Assembly (NCBI GenBank): GCA_023386835.1
Contig: JAEWIY010000109.1
Location: 1-35,632 of the forward strand
Direction: 5' to 3'
DNA length: 35,632 bases
Source: Verrucomicrobiota bacterium
GTDB lineage: Bacteria; Verrucomicrobiota; Verrucomicrobiia; Opitutales; Opitutaceae
Shown here one piece after another: positions 1 through 8,158 of this stretch. Both the position numbers and the translations under genes were made by a program. Position 1 is the stretch's first letter; each line of letters begins with the position of its first letter. The notes beneath the pieces are model-generated. The model saw only the letters and a program-made list of their open reading frames with translations, searched no databases and was not told the origin of the DNA.

Positions 1-44
1 GAGCAGGAGGCTCGGCGGGTTTGTCCCTCCGGCAGTCGCTTGGC

Positions 45-114
45 GCGATTGTCGGCGGTGCGGTTCAGGTGAACCGCCGCTCCCATTGCCGCCGGGAATT
101 CCGGCGACAATCGC
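45..114. repeat. Nested inverted-repeat element
   Basis: The ten bases GCGATTGTCG (45-54) are exactly complementary to CGACAATCGC (105-114). Between them lies a second perfect inverted repeat, GCGGTTCA (60-67) and TGAACCGC (70-77), with a 2-base centre. A 12-base palindrome (CCGCAATTGCGG) follows at 128-139. No reading frame of note covers the stretch. It could be the 3' end structure of a gene lying before the window, or an intergenic repeat of the REP/BIME kind. The function is not known from sequence alone. Confidence 0.5.
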
Positions 115-170
115 CCCGTCCGCCGTGCCGCAATTGCGGGAGGCGGCCGGAGCGTCAGCCAATGAAACCT

Positions 171-196
171 AAACTCTCCGCCTTTGTGCGGAGTTT
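171..196 (+). promoter_or_regulatory. Hairpin covering the ribosome-binding site of the TonB-like gene
   Basis: CTCCGC (176-181) pairs with GCGGAG (188-193) around a 6-base loop, and AAACT (171-175) can extend the stem toward TTT (194-196) with a small bulge. The GGAG at 190-193 is the only Shine-Dalgarno-like sequence before the ATG at 201 (7-base spacing), so the stem would hide it. Whether this regulates translation is inference. Confidence 0.35.
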
Positions 197-200
197 ATGA

Positions 201-599
201 ATGAACGTTGTCCACAAGCTCGCCATCGCCCTCAGCCTGGGCCTGTCCTCGGTGCTCGCCGCTTCCGCGGCGTCGCCCGAGACGGCCTATCTCCGGTCCT
301 TCTCGAAGGGCCCGGGGGTTCCGGAGCCGGTGAAAGTCGTCGCACCCGAGATTGTCAACGCGCCCGCCGGCGCGGTGGCGATGATCTCGTTTGTCGTCGA
401 TTCCACCGGCTTGCCGCAGGACATCCAGGTGACTCAGTCCAGCCATGACCGCCTCGCGGCCGCCGCCGTCGATGCCGTCAAACAGTGGCGGTTCGCCCCG
501 GTCATGCGTGACGGAGTGGCCGTCGAAACCAAGGTCCTGTTGCCGGTCCGCGTGATCGATTCGTCGCTGCTGTCCGGCAATCGGTTCGCAGCAAAGTAA
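201..599 (+). CDS. TonB C-terminal-domain (energy transducer-like) protein
   Basis: A 132-residue protein with an N-terminal signal peptide (about residues 1-23, hydrophobic core LAIALSLGLSSVLAASA) followed by a TonB-type C-terminal domain at about 40-115. Typical family features are PEIVNAP near the start of the domain, a strand like ISFVVDSTGLPQDIQV, and AAAVDAVKQWRFAPVMRDG near its end. It lacks the membrane anchor plus Pro-rich spacer of full TonB, so it looks like a free periplasmic TonB-like domain rather than a complete ExbB/ExbD partner. Such small proteins are common in Verrucomicrobiota and Bacteroidota; their exact job is not established. The ATG at 201 follows GGAG at 190-193. The gene ends in a strong terminator, so it is probably monocistronic. 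Confidence 0.8.
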   Translation: MNVVHKLAIALSLGLSSVLAASAASPETAYLRSFSKGPGVPEPVKVVAPEIVNAPAGAVAMISFVVDSTGLPQDIQVTQSSHDRLAAAAVDAVKQWRFAPVMRDGVAVETKVLLPVRVIDSSLLSGNRFAAK

Positions 600-619
600 G
601 CGTCTAGCCAGTCCTCACC

Positions 620-657
620 GGGGCCGCTCCAGTCGATCGGAGCGGCCCCGTTTTTTT
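620..657 (+). terminator. Rho-independent terminator after the TonB-like gene
   Basis: A perfect 11-base-pair GC-rich stem (GGGGCCGCTCC at 620-630 with GGAGCGGCCCC at 639-649), an 8-base loop and a run of seven T (651-657). It sits 21 bases past the stop codon. Confidence 0.95.
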
Positions 658-753
658 CCTCTGCACGGCAAGTAAGTCCGGACGGGCCGCTTGGGTGCGA
701 AACACACAACACGCTCGCCTTTGAGGTGCACAGCCGGCAGGTTGCCGGGTCCG

Positions 754-1278
754 ATGGTTGCAGCCGTCATCTACATCCTTGCCGTCCTGGGTGCCAATCT
801 GACGGCCACCTGGTTTTTGCCTCTGCCTATTTTTGGCCAGGTGGCGGTGGGCACGTTCATCTTTGGGTTCACCTTCACCCAGCGTGACCGGATGCACGTC
901 CGGGGCCGGCGCTTTGTTTACAGTATCATCATTCTGGCGACACTGTTGAGTGTCGTGCTGGCCATGATCGGCCATGTGCCTCCCCGCATCATCGTGGCGT
1001 CCGTGGTGGCAATTCTGATCGCGGAGACCGCCGATACGGAGGTGTACCAGCGTTTGCTCGGACGCACCTGGTGGCACCGCGTCCTGGCTTCGAATGCCGT
1101 CAGCATTCCGCTCGACTCGCTCTTTTTCAACCTGGTGGCGTTTGCGGGGGTGTTCGAAACGCGGGAGATGATGGCGATCATCTTTGGCGAGATCCTCGTG
1201 AAATTCCTGGTGGGCGCTGTTTCCGCGACGTGGCGGAGCCGTTCCCGTTCTGCTCCTCCAGCTGCGGCGGCCGCGTAA
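754..1278 (+). CDS. VUT-family (YhhQ-like) membrane transporter, probable queuosine-precursor transporter
   Basis: A 174-residue integral membrane protein with about six hydrophobic segments (near residues 2-20, 27-42, 52-71, 77-97, 108-132 and 140-158). The family signature is visible in the fifth segment, SNAVSIPLDSLFF, where Asn, Ser and Asp are conserved in Vut_1/YhhQ proteins. Characterised members import queuosine precursors such as preQ0; the substrate here is inferred from family only. The ATG at 754 is chosen because the membrane segment begins right there; an upstream in-frame start at 691 would add an unhydrophobic tail. A hairpin (CCGGCA 734-739 with TGCCGG 743-748) lies just before the start. 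No preQ1 riboswitch could be recognised upstream. The pseudouridine synthase gene follows 42 bases later. Confidence 0.75.
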   Translation: MVAAVIYILAVLGANLTATWFLPLPIFGQVAVGTFIFGFTFTQRDRMHVRGRRFVYSIIILATLLSVVLAMIGHVPPRIIVASVVAILIAETADTEVYQRLLGRTWWHRVLASNAVSIPLDSLFFNLVAFAGVFETREMMAIIFGEILVKFLVGAVSATWRSRSRSAPPAAAAA

Positions 1279-1320
1279 TTGCCATTGCCGCTCCGCGCGT
1301 GGCTCGCAGAGGTTTGCGAC

Positions 1321-2121
1321 GTGCCGTTGCCGCCCATTCTCTACGAAGACGAAAGTCTGCTGGTCTTCGATAAACCCAGCGGGCTGTTGGTTGCGCCGGA
1401 CCGTTGGGACAAGACCCGGGAGAACCTGATGCAGCAGGTTCATCGCACGCTCGGGGACCACGTCGCGAACGTGCATCGTTTGGATGCAGATACGAGCGGG
1501 GTGCTGCTGTGCGCGAAAACGAAGTCGGCGCTGGATTTTCTCTCCGGCCAGTTTCAATCCAAGACCGCGGGCAAAATCTACCACGCGCTCGTCGTCGTGC
1601 TGCCGCCGGAGGAAACGATGAAGGTGATCCCGCCGATCCGAGATGAGAGCGGGCGTTTGCCGGAGAGCTTCGACGTCGATCTGGCGCTCGGACCGGACGA
1701 GACGCAACCGGGCCGCATGCGCGCCTTCCGGCGCCGTGGAGGCAAGCCCAGCCGGACCGCGTTTCGCACGCTCGAGCAGTTTCGCCGCTTCGCCTGGATG
1801 GAGTGCCGGCCGTTGACGGGTCGCACCCACCAGCTGCGCGTGCACCTGGCGGCGGCTGGGGCGCCCATCCTGGGCGATCGTTTCTACGGCGTTCCGGAGG
1901 TCCGGCTGCTGTTGTCGGATCTGAAACGTGGATACAAGGGCCGTGACGAGGAGAAGCCGCTGCTGGACCGGCTCGCGTTGCACGCGAGCAGCCTGACCGT
2001 GCTGCACCCGGAGAACCGGGAGCCGATCACGTTCACCGCGCCGCTGCCGGCGGCCTTCGAGATTTCACTGAAGTACCTGCGTCGCTACGGCAGCGCCGAG
2101 GCACGGCGGCCACGACGTTAA
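1321..2121 (+). CDS. RluA-family pseudouridine synthase
   Basis: A 266-residue RNA pseudouridine synthase that would isomerise uridines in rRNA or tRNA. The catalytic motif HRLDADTSG is at residues 52-60 with the active-site Asp at 55. A second family motif is GRTHQLRVHLAAAGAPILGD in the C-terminal half. No S4 RNA-binding domain precedes it, so it is of the short RluA/RluC-catalytic-domain type. The GTG at 1321 is preferred because AGAGG (1308-1312) lies 8 bases upstream; a TTG at 1279 would add 14 residues. The exact target position cannot be told from the sequence. The gene is convergent with the kinase gene on the other strand: both stop codons lie in the same TTAA at 2118-2121. Confidence 0.9.
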   Translation: MPLPPILYEDESLLVFDKPSGLLVAPDRWDKTRENLMQQVHRTLGDHVANVHRLDADTSGVLLCAKTKSALDFLSGQFQSKTAGKIYHALVVVLPPEETMKVIPPIRDESGRLPESFDVDLALGPDETQPGRMRAFRRRGGKPSRTAFRTLEQFRRFAWMECRPLTGRTHQLRVHLAAAGAPILGDRFYGVPEVRLLLSDLKRGYKGRDEEKPLLDRLALHASSLTVLHPENREPITFTAPLPAAFEISLKYLRRYGSAEARRPRR

Positions 2122-3344
2122 GCTGAGGCGGCGGCGGGAACGGAAACAGCCCGCGCGTCGAGCAATTCGCGAATCACGGTGAGCAGATCGACGAGCGTGA
2201 ACGGCTTGGGCAGAAAACGCGCTGGGCCGGCTGCATCGAGTTCCTGGCGCGACAAGTCGGCGAGGGAACCCGAGGTGATCACCAGCGGCACGGTCCAGCC
2301 TTGGGCGCGCAACGTCCGGAGCAGGTCGGTTCCGCTGAGATCGGGCATGCGCTGATCGGTGATGACCAGATCAAAGGCGGCGGGATTCTGTCCCAGCTGG
2401 GCGAGGCAATCGCTGGGCGAATTGACAACCGACGTCCGATAGCCCGCGAAGTGCAGCGCCTGTTCCGCCAGCTGAACGACCGTCTCCTCGTCGTCGATGA
2501 TGGCGATGTGCGGTGCAGGCTGGTCCGCCGGGCCAGCACGCCGGTTCGCGGGCACGGCGAGGCGGGTCGGGGCTTCGGGAAAGTAGATCCGGAAGCGGGT
2601 GCCTTCACCGGGTGAGGACTCGACGGTGAGGCCACCCTCGTGCTGCAGCACCAGCTCGCGCACCATGCGGACCCGCGTGTGGGTGCCGTCGGCCTGGGCG
2701 AGGTGCGGGTCGAGCAGCCGGGCGCGTGCGGCCTGGTCGAGGCCGGGACCCGTATCCGAAACCGTGAGACAAAGCAGCGGGCGGTGGCCCAGCTGGCCCA
2801 TCGCGACAGCGGGTGGCGGGCCGGCGGGCTGACGCGTGAGTTGCACGTCGATCGTTCCGAATTCCGTTCCGAGCGCCTCGACGGCGTTCAGCACGAGGTT
2901 GAGCAGCACGTGCAGCAGTTGCGTCGGTTCGCCCACCAGCATCGCCGACGGCAGAGTGCAGCGCGCGCGCAGCTCGACGTTGCGAGGCGTCGCGGCACGG
3001 AGCAGCGGCAAGGCTTCGTCGAGCAGCGCGGCGAGATTGACGGTTGTGACCGCGCCGGTCTGCGGCCGACCGAATTGCAAAGCGCGACGGGCCAGCGTGC
3101 CGGCGCGTTGCGCGGTCTGCCGGACCAATGCCAGCTCGGCCTTGGCAGGATGAGGCCCCGGCAGGAGCGCCTCGACCCCTTCGACGTGCATCAGCACGGC
3201 GCAGAGGAGGTCATTCAGCTCGTGGGCGAGGCCAGTGGAAAGCTGGCCCAGCGTTTCGAGGCGATGGCGCGCGGCGAGTAGCGGGTCGAGTTGACCCTGC
3301 GGCGGGTCGGCTGGACGCAGACGAGAAGAGGAAGCTGGATTCAC
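2118..3344 (-). CDS. Hybrid histidine kinase-receiver protein with degenerate ATP lid
   Basis: A 408-residue soluble signalling protein. The order is a HisKA-type dimerisation segment with His41 in GLAHELND, a HATPase region with N-box NLVLNAVEA and G1 box SDTGPGLD, and a C-terminal receiver domain (about 278-395) with phosphoacceptor Asp330 (VITDQRMPD) and Lys380 (LPKPF). There is no transmembrane or PAS sensor region. Where active kinases have an F-box and a GTGLGL G2 box, this protein reads LLDPHLAQADGTHTRVRM, so the ATP lid is not conserved and kinase activity may be weak or lost. The start is GTG at 3344 with no clear ribosome-binding site, so the N-terminus is uncertain. It lies 169 bases after the larger hybrid kinase and is probably in the same cluster. 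Confidence 0.85.
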   Translation of the reverse strand: MNPASSSRLRPADPPQGQLDPLLAARHRLETLGQLSTGLAHELNDLLCAVLMHVEGVEALLPGPHPAKAELALVRQTAQRAGTLARRALQFGRPQTGAVTTVNLAALLDEALPLLRAATPRNVELRARCTLPSAMLVGEPTQLLHVLLNLVLNAVEALGTEFGTIDVQLTRQPAGPPPAVAMGQLGHRPLLCLTVSDTGPGLDQAARARLLDPHLAQADGTHTRVRMVRELVLQHEGGLTVESSPGEGTRFRIYFPEAPTRLAVPANRRAGPADQPAPHIAIIDDEETVVQLAEQALHFAGYRTSVVNSPSDCLAQLGQNPAAFDLVITDQRMPDLSGTDLLRTLRAQGWTVPLVITSGSLADLSRQELDAAGPARFLPKPFTLVDLLTVIRELLDARAVSVPAAASA

Positions 3345-3513
3345 GGACGCGGAGCACCCCGCGGCCGAACTGTTCCGGCGGCCAAGGCGCAGTTGAAGTG
3401 GATGCGGCGAGGCTGCGCGGCCGCTCGATCACCCGCAATCTTGAGGACTACTCAGCGGCCCCGTTTTGGCCGTTCGTGTTTCCCCGCAGCTACTTTCCCG
3501 AGGTCGGGCAGGG

Positions 3514-5787
3514 TCAATTACCCGGGTCGTCGTCCGGATGCAGCAAACGATGAATGGAGCCGAGCAGCGCCTCGGCGCGGAAAGGCTTCGGTAGCAACGC
3601 GTCCGCCATTTTCGCCAACGGGTGCGCGGAGGCTCCGTCCATGCCGCTGGCGGCGATGAGTTTCGCCGCCGGGTTGAGACGCCGGATGATCGCCGCCAAC
3701 GCGGCGCCATCGAGGTTCGGCATCTGTAGGTCTGTCACCACGACACGGATCTCGTCACTTCGCGGGGCAAACAGGGCGACCGCTTCGATGCCATCGCGAG
3801 CGGTGACGACGCGGTAGCCATGTTGGGTCAGGATGCTGCCGGCGAGATCGCGGACCTGCGGTTCATCATCGACCAGCAGGATGAGCTCGCCGGAGCCGCG
3901 TGGCGCCATCAGGCCGGCGGTCAGGGATTCGGCGCCCGCGAGGTCTTCGGAGGCGGGCAGATAGACGGAAAACGTGGTACCGCGTCCCACCGCTGTTTCC
4001 ACGGCGATGAAGCCGCCGTGGTTCTCCACGATGCCACGCACGGTCGCGAGGCCGAGGCCGGTGCCCTTGCCGGGACCCTTCGTGGTAAAGAAGGGCTCCC
4101 AAATGTGCTCGAGCACCTCCGGTGGAATGCCGACCCCGGTGTCGGAAACGAAAACGACGAGGTACGAGCCCGGGCGGGCGCCTTCGATGGCTGCAGCGGC
4201 TGATTCGTCGAGCACGCGGTTCTCGGCGCGCAGCGCGAGCACGCCGCCCTCGGGCATCGCGTCGCGGGCATTCACGACGAGGTTGAGCAGCACCTGGTGA
4301 ATCTGGGTCGGGTTGGCGTTGATCGGCCAGAGGTGACGCTCGATCTCCTGCTCCACGCGAATGGAGCGGGGGAACGTCTCGCGTGCGACTGAGGCGACGT
4401 CCCGAAGCAGATGCCGGATCTCGAAAACGCGGTGCTCTCCGCCCACCCCATGGGCGAAGCCCAGGATCTGACGCACCAAGGCGGCGCCGCGCTCGGCGCT
4501 GCGCTCCAGGGAGGCGAGCACCTTCATCACGTCCTCTTCGAGGCCGCGCTCGCGCAGCATCGTCACGCCGAGCAGCACCGGAGCGAGGACGTTGTTCAGG
4601 TCGTGCGCGATGCCCGTCGCCAACATTCCGATACTCTCGAGCCGCTGCGCCCGCAGAAACTTTTCCTCGAGGGTCTTCTTTTCGGAAACGTCGGTGCTGA
4701 TGCTGAGGCACGCTCGGCGGGAGCCTAGTTCGTCGCGGATGATGGTGAAGCCCGACTCGAGGACGCGTCGGCGGCCCTTGGCGTCGAACACCGGCAGCTC
4801 ACCATGCCATTCACCCTCCCGGTCGAGGTGTTCGGCGACGCGTGACATCACGCCTTCGGCGGCCGGCCGGAAGATTTCGTGCGCCGGCCGACCCACCGCT
4901 TCCGCCGCCGTCCAGCCGAGCGTCCGTTCCGCACCGCGGTTCCAGAACGTGATCCGGCCAGCCATGTCCTCAACGAAGATGACCTCACTGGCGCGGTTGA
5001 GGAACTCGGCCTGCTCGCGGATGAGCCGGTCGGCTTCCTTCTGCCCGGTCAGGTCGCGCAGCATCGCCGAGACGTAGTCGACGTGGCCCTGCGCATCGTG
5101 ATGAACGAGCAGCACGCCGGAGACCGGGATCACCCGCTGGTCAGCCCCTTGGAGGGCCAGCTCACCCGTCCAGGTTTGTTTGCGCAGCAATTCCGGGAAG
5201 ATCTGTCGGCGCAGCTGGTCGCGTGTTTCGGGTGGGCAGATATCGGCCAGCGTGATCTGGGCGAGAGGCCCTTGCTCCGGCAATCCCGTCAGCCGCCGGC
5301 CGGCACGGTTGACGAACAGGAGGTGCTGGTCGGGCGCGGCGATGGCCACGAAGTCGGGCGTGCCTTCCAGCATGGCCACCAAGCGCTGATTCTCCCGTTC
5401 GGCGACTTCGCGGTGCCGTTTCTCCTCCGCTTCCTTGACTGCGCGGGTGAGCGCGGCTGACAGCCGCCATGGGCGATCCTTGAGCACGTAATCCTGCGCC
5501 CCGGCGCGCATGATCTCAATTGCGAGCTCCTCGCCGATGTTGCCCGAGAGGATGACGAACGGGACCCCTGGGTCGTGCTGCTTGGCGAGTGCGAGGGCCT
5601 CCAGGCCGTTGAACTCCACCAGCCCGAAATCCGAGAGCACGATGTCGTAGCCGCCGCGTTGCAGCCGCTCGAGGTAGGCGGCTTTCGTCGAGACCAAGTC
5701 GATCGACGAGCCCGGAAGCTCCGTCGCCAGTTGCGCCCGCGTCAGTTCGGCGTCGAGCGCACTGTCTTCGACGTGCAGGATTTTCAT
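3514..5787 (-). CDS. REC-PAS-PAS-histidine kinase-REC hybrid sensor
   Basis: A 757-residue cytoplasmic hybrid kinase. Domains in order: receiver (about 1-120, Asp53 in IVLSDFGL), PAS (about 135-250), PAS (about 262-370), HisKA with His395 in GIAHDLNN, HATPase (about 490-612) with NLVVNARDA, SDTGVGIP and an intact GTGLGLA G2 box, then a second receiver (about 635-755, Asp686 in VVTDLQMPN, Lys734 in LPKPF). The N-terminal receiver suggests it takes phosphate from an upstream kinase such as the one at 6290-8158, possibly via the stand-alone receiver, and the C-terminal receiver could auto-regulate or relay onward. The ATG at 5787 is 13 bases after the receiver gene. There is no membrane segment. 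Confidence 0.92.
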   Translation of the reverse strand: MKILHVEDSALDAELTRAQLATELPGSSIDLVSTKAAYLERLQRGGYDIVLSDFGLVEFNGLEALALAKQHDPGVPFVILSGNIGEELAIEIMRAGAQDYVLKDRPWRLSAALTRAVKEAEEKRHREVAERENQRLVAMLEGTPDFVAIAAPDQHLLFVNRAGRRLTGLPEQGPLAQITLADICPPETRDQLRRQIFPELLRKQTWTGELALQGADQRVIPVSGVLLVHHDAQGHVDYVSAMLRDLTGQKEADRLIREQAEFLNRASEVIFVEDMAGRITFWNRGAERTLGWTAAEAVGRPAHEIFRPAAEGVMSRVAEHLDREGEWHGELPVFDAKGRRRVLESGFTIIRDELGSRRACLSISTDVSEKKTLEEKFLRAQRLESIGMLATGIAHDLNNVLAPVLLGVTMLRERGLEEDVMKVLASLERSAERGAALVRQILGFAHGVGGEHRVFEIRHLLRDVASVARETFPRSIRVEQEIERHLWPINANPTQIHQVLLNLVVNARDAMPEGGVLALRAENRVLDESAAAAIEGARPGSYLVVFVSDTGVGIPPEVLEHIWEPFFTTKGPGKGTGLGLATVRGIVENHGGFIAVETAVGRGTTFSVYLPASEDLAGAESLTAGLMAPRGSGELILLVDDEPQVRDLAGSILTQHGYRVVTARDGIEAVALFAPRSDEIRVVVTDLQMPNLDGAALAAIIRRLNPAAKLIAASGMDGASAHPLAKMADALLPKPFRAEALLGSIHRLLHPDDDPGN

Positions 5788-5800
5788 GACTGGTCGGCGA

Positions 5801-6274
5801 TCAACGCACGTCGCCGGCGTGCGCGACCTTCTGTCCGGAGGCGGGCGGCGGTTCGTTCAGCACAGCCCAAAAGAAACCGAGTTTGCTCACCGTGGCCACG
5901 AACCGCTCGAAGTCGACGGGTTTGACCACATAGGCGTTGGCGCCGAGCCCGTAGATGCTCAACAGGTCCTGCTCCTCGCGCGAGGAGGTGAGCACCACCA
6001 CCGGGAGCAGTCGGAGGGAAGGGTCCGCACGGATCTTCCGGAGGACTTCCTCCCCGTCGACCCGGGGCATCTTCAGGTCGAGGAAAACCACCGCCGGATC
6101 ACCTCCGGTTCGCCCCGCATGACTGCCGCGGCGAAACAGGTAGTCGAGCGCCTCCACGCCATCCCGCGCCACCACGATGTCGTTGATGATCTTCGCTTCA
6201 CGGAGGGCCGAGGTGCTCAGCTCAACGTCGAGGGCGTTGTCTTCAACGAGGAGGATGGGTCGAAGGGAGGACAT
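5801..6274 (-). CDS. Stand-alone receiver protein (Rcp1-like response regulator)
   Basis: A 157-residue single-domain response regulator. The acidic pocket is at VEDN (10-13), the phosphoacceptor is Asp66 in VFLDLKMP, the conserved Ser/Thr is in LTSSRE and Lys118 lies in VVKPVDF. The sequence style (ILLVEDNALDVEL, ALDYLFRRG) is that of Rcp1-type regulators, which pair with phytochrome-like kinases. It has no output domain, so it would act by protein contact or as a phosphate shuttle. It starts 15 bases after the stop of the CHASE8 kinase and ends 13 bases before the hybrid kinase, which places it in one operon with both. Confidence 0.93.
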   Translation of the reverse strand: MSSLRPILLVEDNALDVELSTSALREAKIINDIVVARDGVEALDYLFRRGSHAGRTGGDPAVVFLDLKMPRVDGEEVLRKIRADPSLRLLPVVVLTSSREEQDLLSIYGLGANAYVVKPVDFERFVATVSKLGFFWAVLNEPPPASGQKVAHAGDVR

Positions 6275-6289
6275 GGAAGGAGGAACAGA

Positions 6290-8158
6290 TCAGCTAAATG
6301 GCAGAGCGGTGCCGCAGGAGGGCGGCTCAACCACAGGTAAAGAAAAGTAAAAGGTCGCGCCGGCCCCCAGCTCACTCTCCGCCCAGACGCGGCCCCCATG
6401 GCGGGTCACGATGCGTTTGACGTGCGCGAGGCCGATGCCGGTCCCTTCGAAGTCGGTCTGGCTGTGCAGGCGCTGGAAGACCCCAAAAAGCTTGGCCGCA
6501 TAACGCATGTCGAACCCGACCCCATTGTCGCGGACGTACATCACGTGCTCCGTCGGCGTGGAGGGTTCAATCGTCCCGATTTCGATCCGGGGACGCGGCG
6601 AGCGGCTGGAGTACTTCACGGCGTTGCCGACCAAGTTGCGCCAGACCAGTCGAAGGAGCAACGCATCCGCGCAGACTTGTGGCAACGGGTGCATGTCCCA
6701 CTCGACCGCGCGGTCGTTCTGCTGAATATTGCCCTCGGTGATGACGTCGGCCACGAGCGCGTCCTGGTCGACCACCACCAGCTTGAGCGCGGCGCGCCCG
6801 GTGCGGGAGAACGCCAGCAGGTCGTCGATCAGGCGGCCCATGTGGCGGGCCGAGTCCGAGATGGTGTCCAGATACCGGCGGCCCTGCGCGTCGAGGGTCG
6901 GTCCGGCGTGTTGTGCCAGCATCCGGGCAAATCCGTCGATGTGGCGCAACGGGGCGCGCAGGTCGTGGGAAACCGAATACGAGAAGGCCTCGAGTTCGTG
7001 GTTGGCGCTTTCCAGCTGCGCCGTGCGTTCGTGCACCCGCTGTTCGAGCTGCGAGGTGAGCGCCCGGATCTCCTTCTCAGCAAGCAGCCGCTCGGTGATG
7101 TCGGTGACAAACGCGCAGAACGTGATCTCGCGGCCCGTTTTGAGTGGCTGGATCGAGATCTCGACGGGGAAGAGGGTTCCGTCACGCCGTCGGGCCGTGG
7201 TTTCAAACGTCTTGCCCAGAAACGGACCTCGGCCGGTCCGCAGGAAACTCGTTCGCACCCGCCGGTAACGGTCCTGTTCGTCCGACGGGATGACGAGGTC
7301 GGCCAAATCCCGCCCGATCGCCTCCTGCCGCGGCCAGCCGAAGATCGTTTCGGAGCGCGCGGTCCAGTCGATGACCGTGCCGCTCGCGTTCACCACCACC
7401 ACCGCGCTCAGCGTCGAATCGAGGACCGCCCGCATGCGTTCGGCGCCCTCGCGCAGGGCGAGGTCACGCTCCTGGATCTGCGTCAGCATGTGGTTGAAGG
7501 CGGTGGTCAGCAGCCCCAGCTCGTCACCCGTGCGAGGCGCACAGCGCACGGAGTAGTCGCGTTTTTCCGAGACCGCGCGGGCCGTGTCGGCGAGCGACAG
7601 GATCGGTTCGGTGATCTCCCGCTGCAGCCGGCTCGAGAACGCGTATCCCACCAGGCAGGCCGCCAGCACCACGAAGGTGACGATCGCGCCATACAGGAGC
7701 ATGCGCCGGCGCATCGAACTCAGGTCGGCGCGCAGGTAGAGCGTGCCGAGGCGGCGGTCGCCCTGCAGCACCGGCACGCCGAGTTCGAACTCGAGCCACG
7801 ACACTTCGGCCCAGCTGGCCTGGGCCGCCGAAGGCAGGGTCTCATCCGACAGATGACTCGGATACGTGGCGAACACCTCGCCGGCCTCATTGTATAGGAC
7901 GGCCATTTCCAAGCCCGGCTCCGACTGCAGAGCGTTGAGCATCTCGGTGGCGTCACTCCGATCATTGAAGGCGAGCGAGGCCGCGCTGTTGGCCGCAATG
8001 ACGCGCGCCATCGCCAGCAGGTGATCCGACGTCGTGCGCCGGAAGGCCACGAGCTCGTAAGCGCAAAATGCCGCTGTCGTGACCAGCACGACGGCCGTGC
8101 TGACGCTGAGCAAAATCGACGTGAGCCGCCGGCGCAGGGAAAGCTCCGACCTGCTCAT
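6290..8158 (-). CDS. Membrane histidine kinase: CHASE8-like sensor, HAMP, PAS, HisKA, HATPase
   Basis: A 622-residue kinase and the first gene of the minus-strand cassette. It has a transmembrane helix at about 14-36, a periplasmic sensor region (about 40-150) resembling CHASE8 (ARVIAANSAASLAFNDRSDA), a second helix at about 153-174, HAMP (about 175-230), PAS (about 240-360), a coiled linker, and HisKA with His398 in SYSVSHDLRAPL. The catalytic domain has NLVGNAVKYS, DNGVGFD and an intact GTGIGLA. The HisKA sequence is of the bacteriophytochrome-like class, which usually works with Rcp1-type receivers like the one encoded next. AGGAG (8162-8166) lies 3 bases before the ATG at 8158. The signal sensed cannot be told. 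Confidence 0.92.
   Translation of the reverse strand: MSRSELSLRRRLTSILLSVSTAVVLVTTAAFCAYELVAFRRTTSDHLLAMARVIAANSAASLAFNDRSDATEMLNALQSEPGLEMAVLYNEAGEVFATYPSHLSDETLPSAAQASWAEVSWLEFELGVPVLQGDRRLGTLYLRADLSSMRRRMLLYGAIVTFVVLAACLVGYAFSSRLQREITEPILSLADTARAVSEKRDYSVRCAPRTGDELGLLTTAFNHMLTQIQERDLALREGAERMRAVLDSTLSAVVVVNASGTVIDWTARSETIFGWPRQEAIGRDLADLVIPSDEQDRYRRVRTSFLRTGRGPFLGKTFETTARRRDGTLFPVEISIQPLKTGREITFCAFVTDITERLLAEKEIRALTSQLEQRVHERTAQLESANHELEAFSYSVSHDLRAPLRHIDGFARMLAQHAGPTLDAQGRRYLDTISDSARHMGRLIDDLLAFSRTGRAALKLVVVDQDALVADVITEGNIQQNDRAVEWDMHPLPQVCADALLLRLVWRNLVGNAVKYSSRSPRPRIEIGTIEPSTPTEHVMYVRDNGVGFDMRYAAKLFGVFQRLHSQTDFEGTGIGLAHVKRIVTRHGGRVWAESELGAGATFYFSLPVVEPPSCGTALPFS

Noticed and set aside
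661..753. preQ1 riboswitch ahead of the YhhQ-like transporter
   Set aside because: Only a short CCGGCA/TGCCGG hairpin is present; the conserved preQ1-I or preQ1-II pattern could not be matched.
604..2007. A 467-residue open frame antisense to the transporter and pseudouridine synthase
   Set aside because: Crosses two real genes and a terminator and shows no family features.
6398..7897. A 499-residue open frame antisense to the CHASE8 kinase
   Set aside because: Asp/Arg/Val-rich shadow; the kinase motifs on the minus strand are intact throughout.
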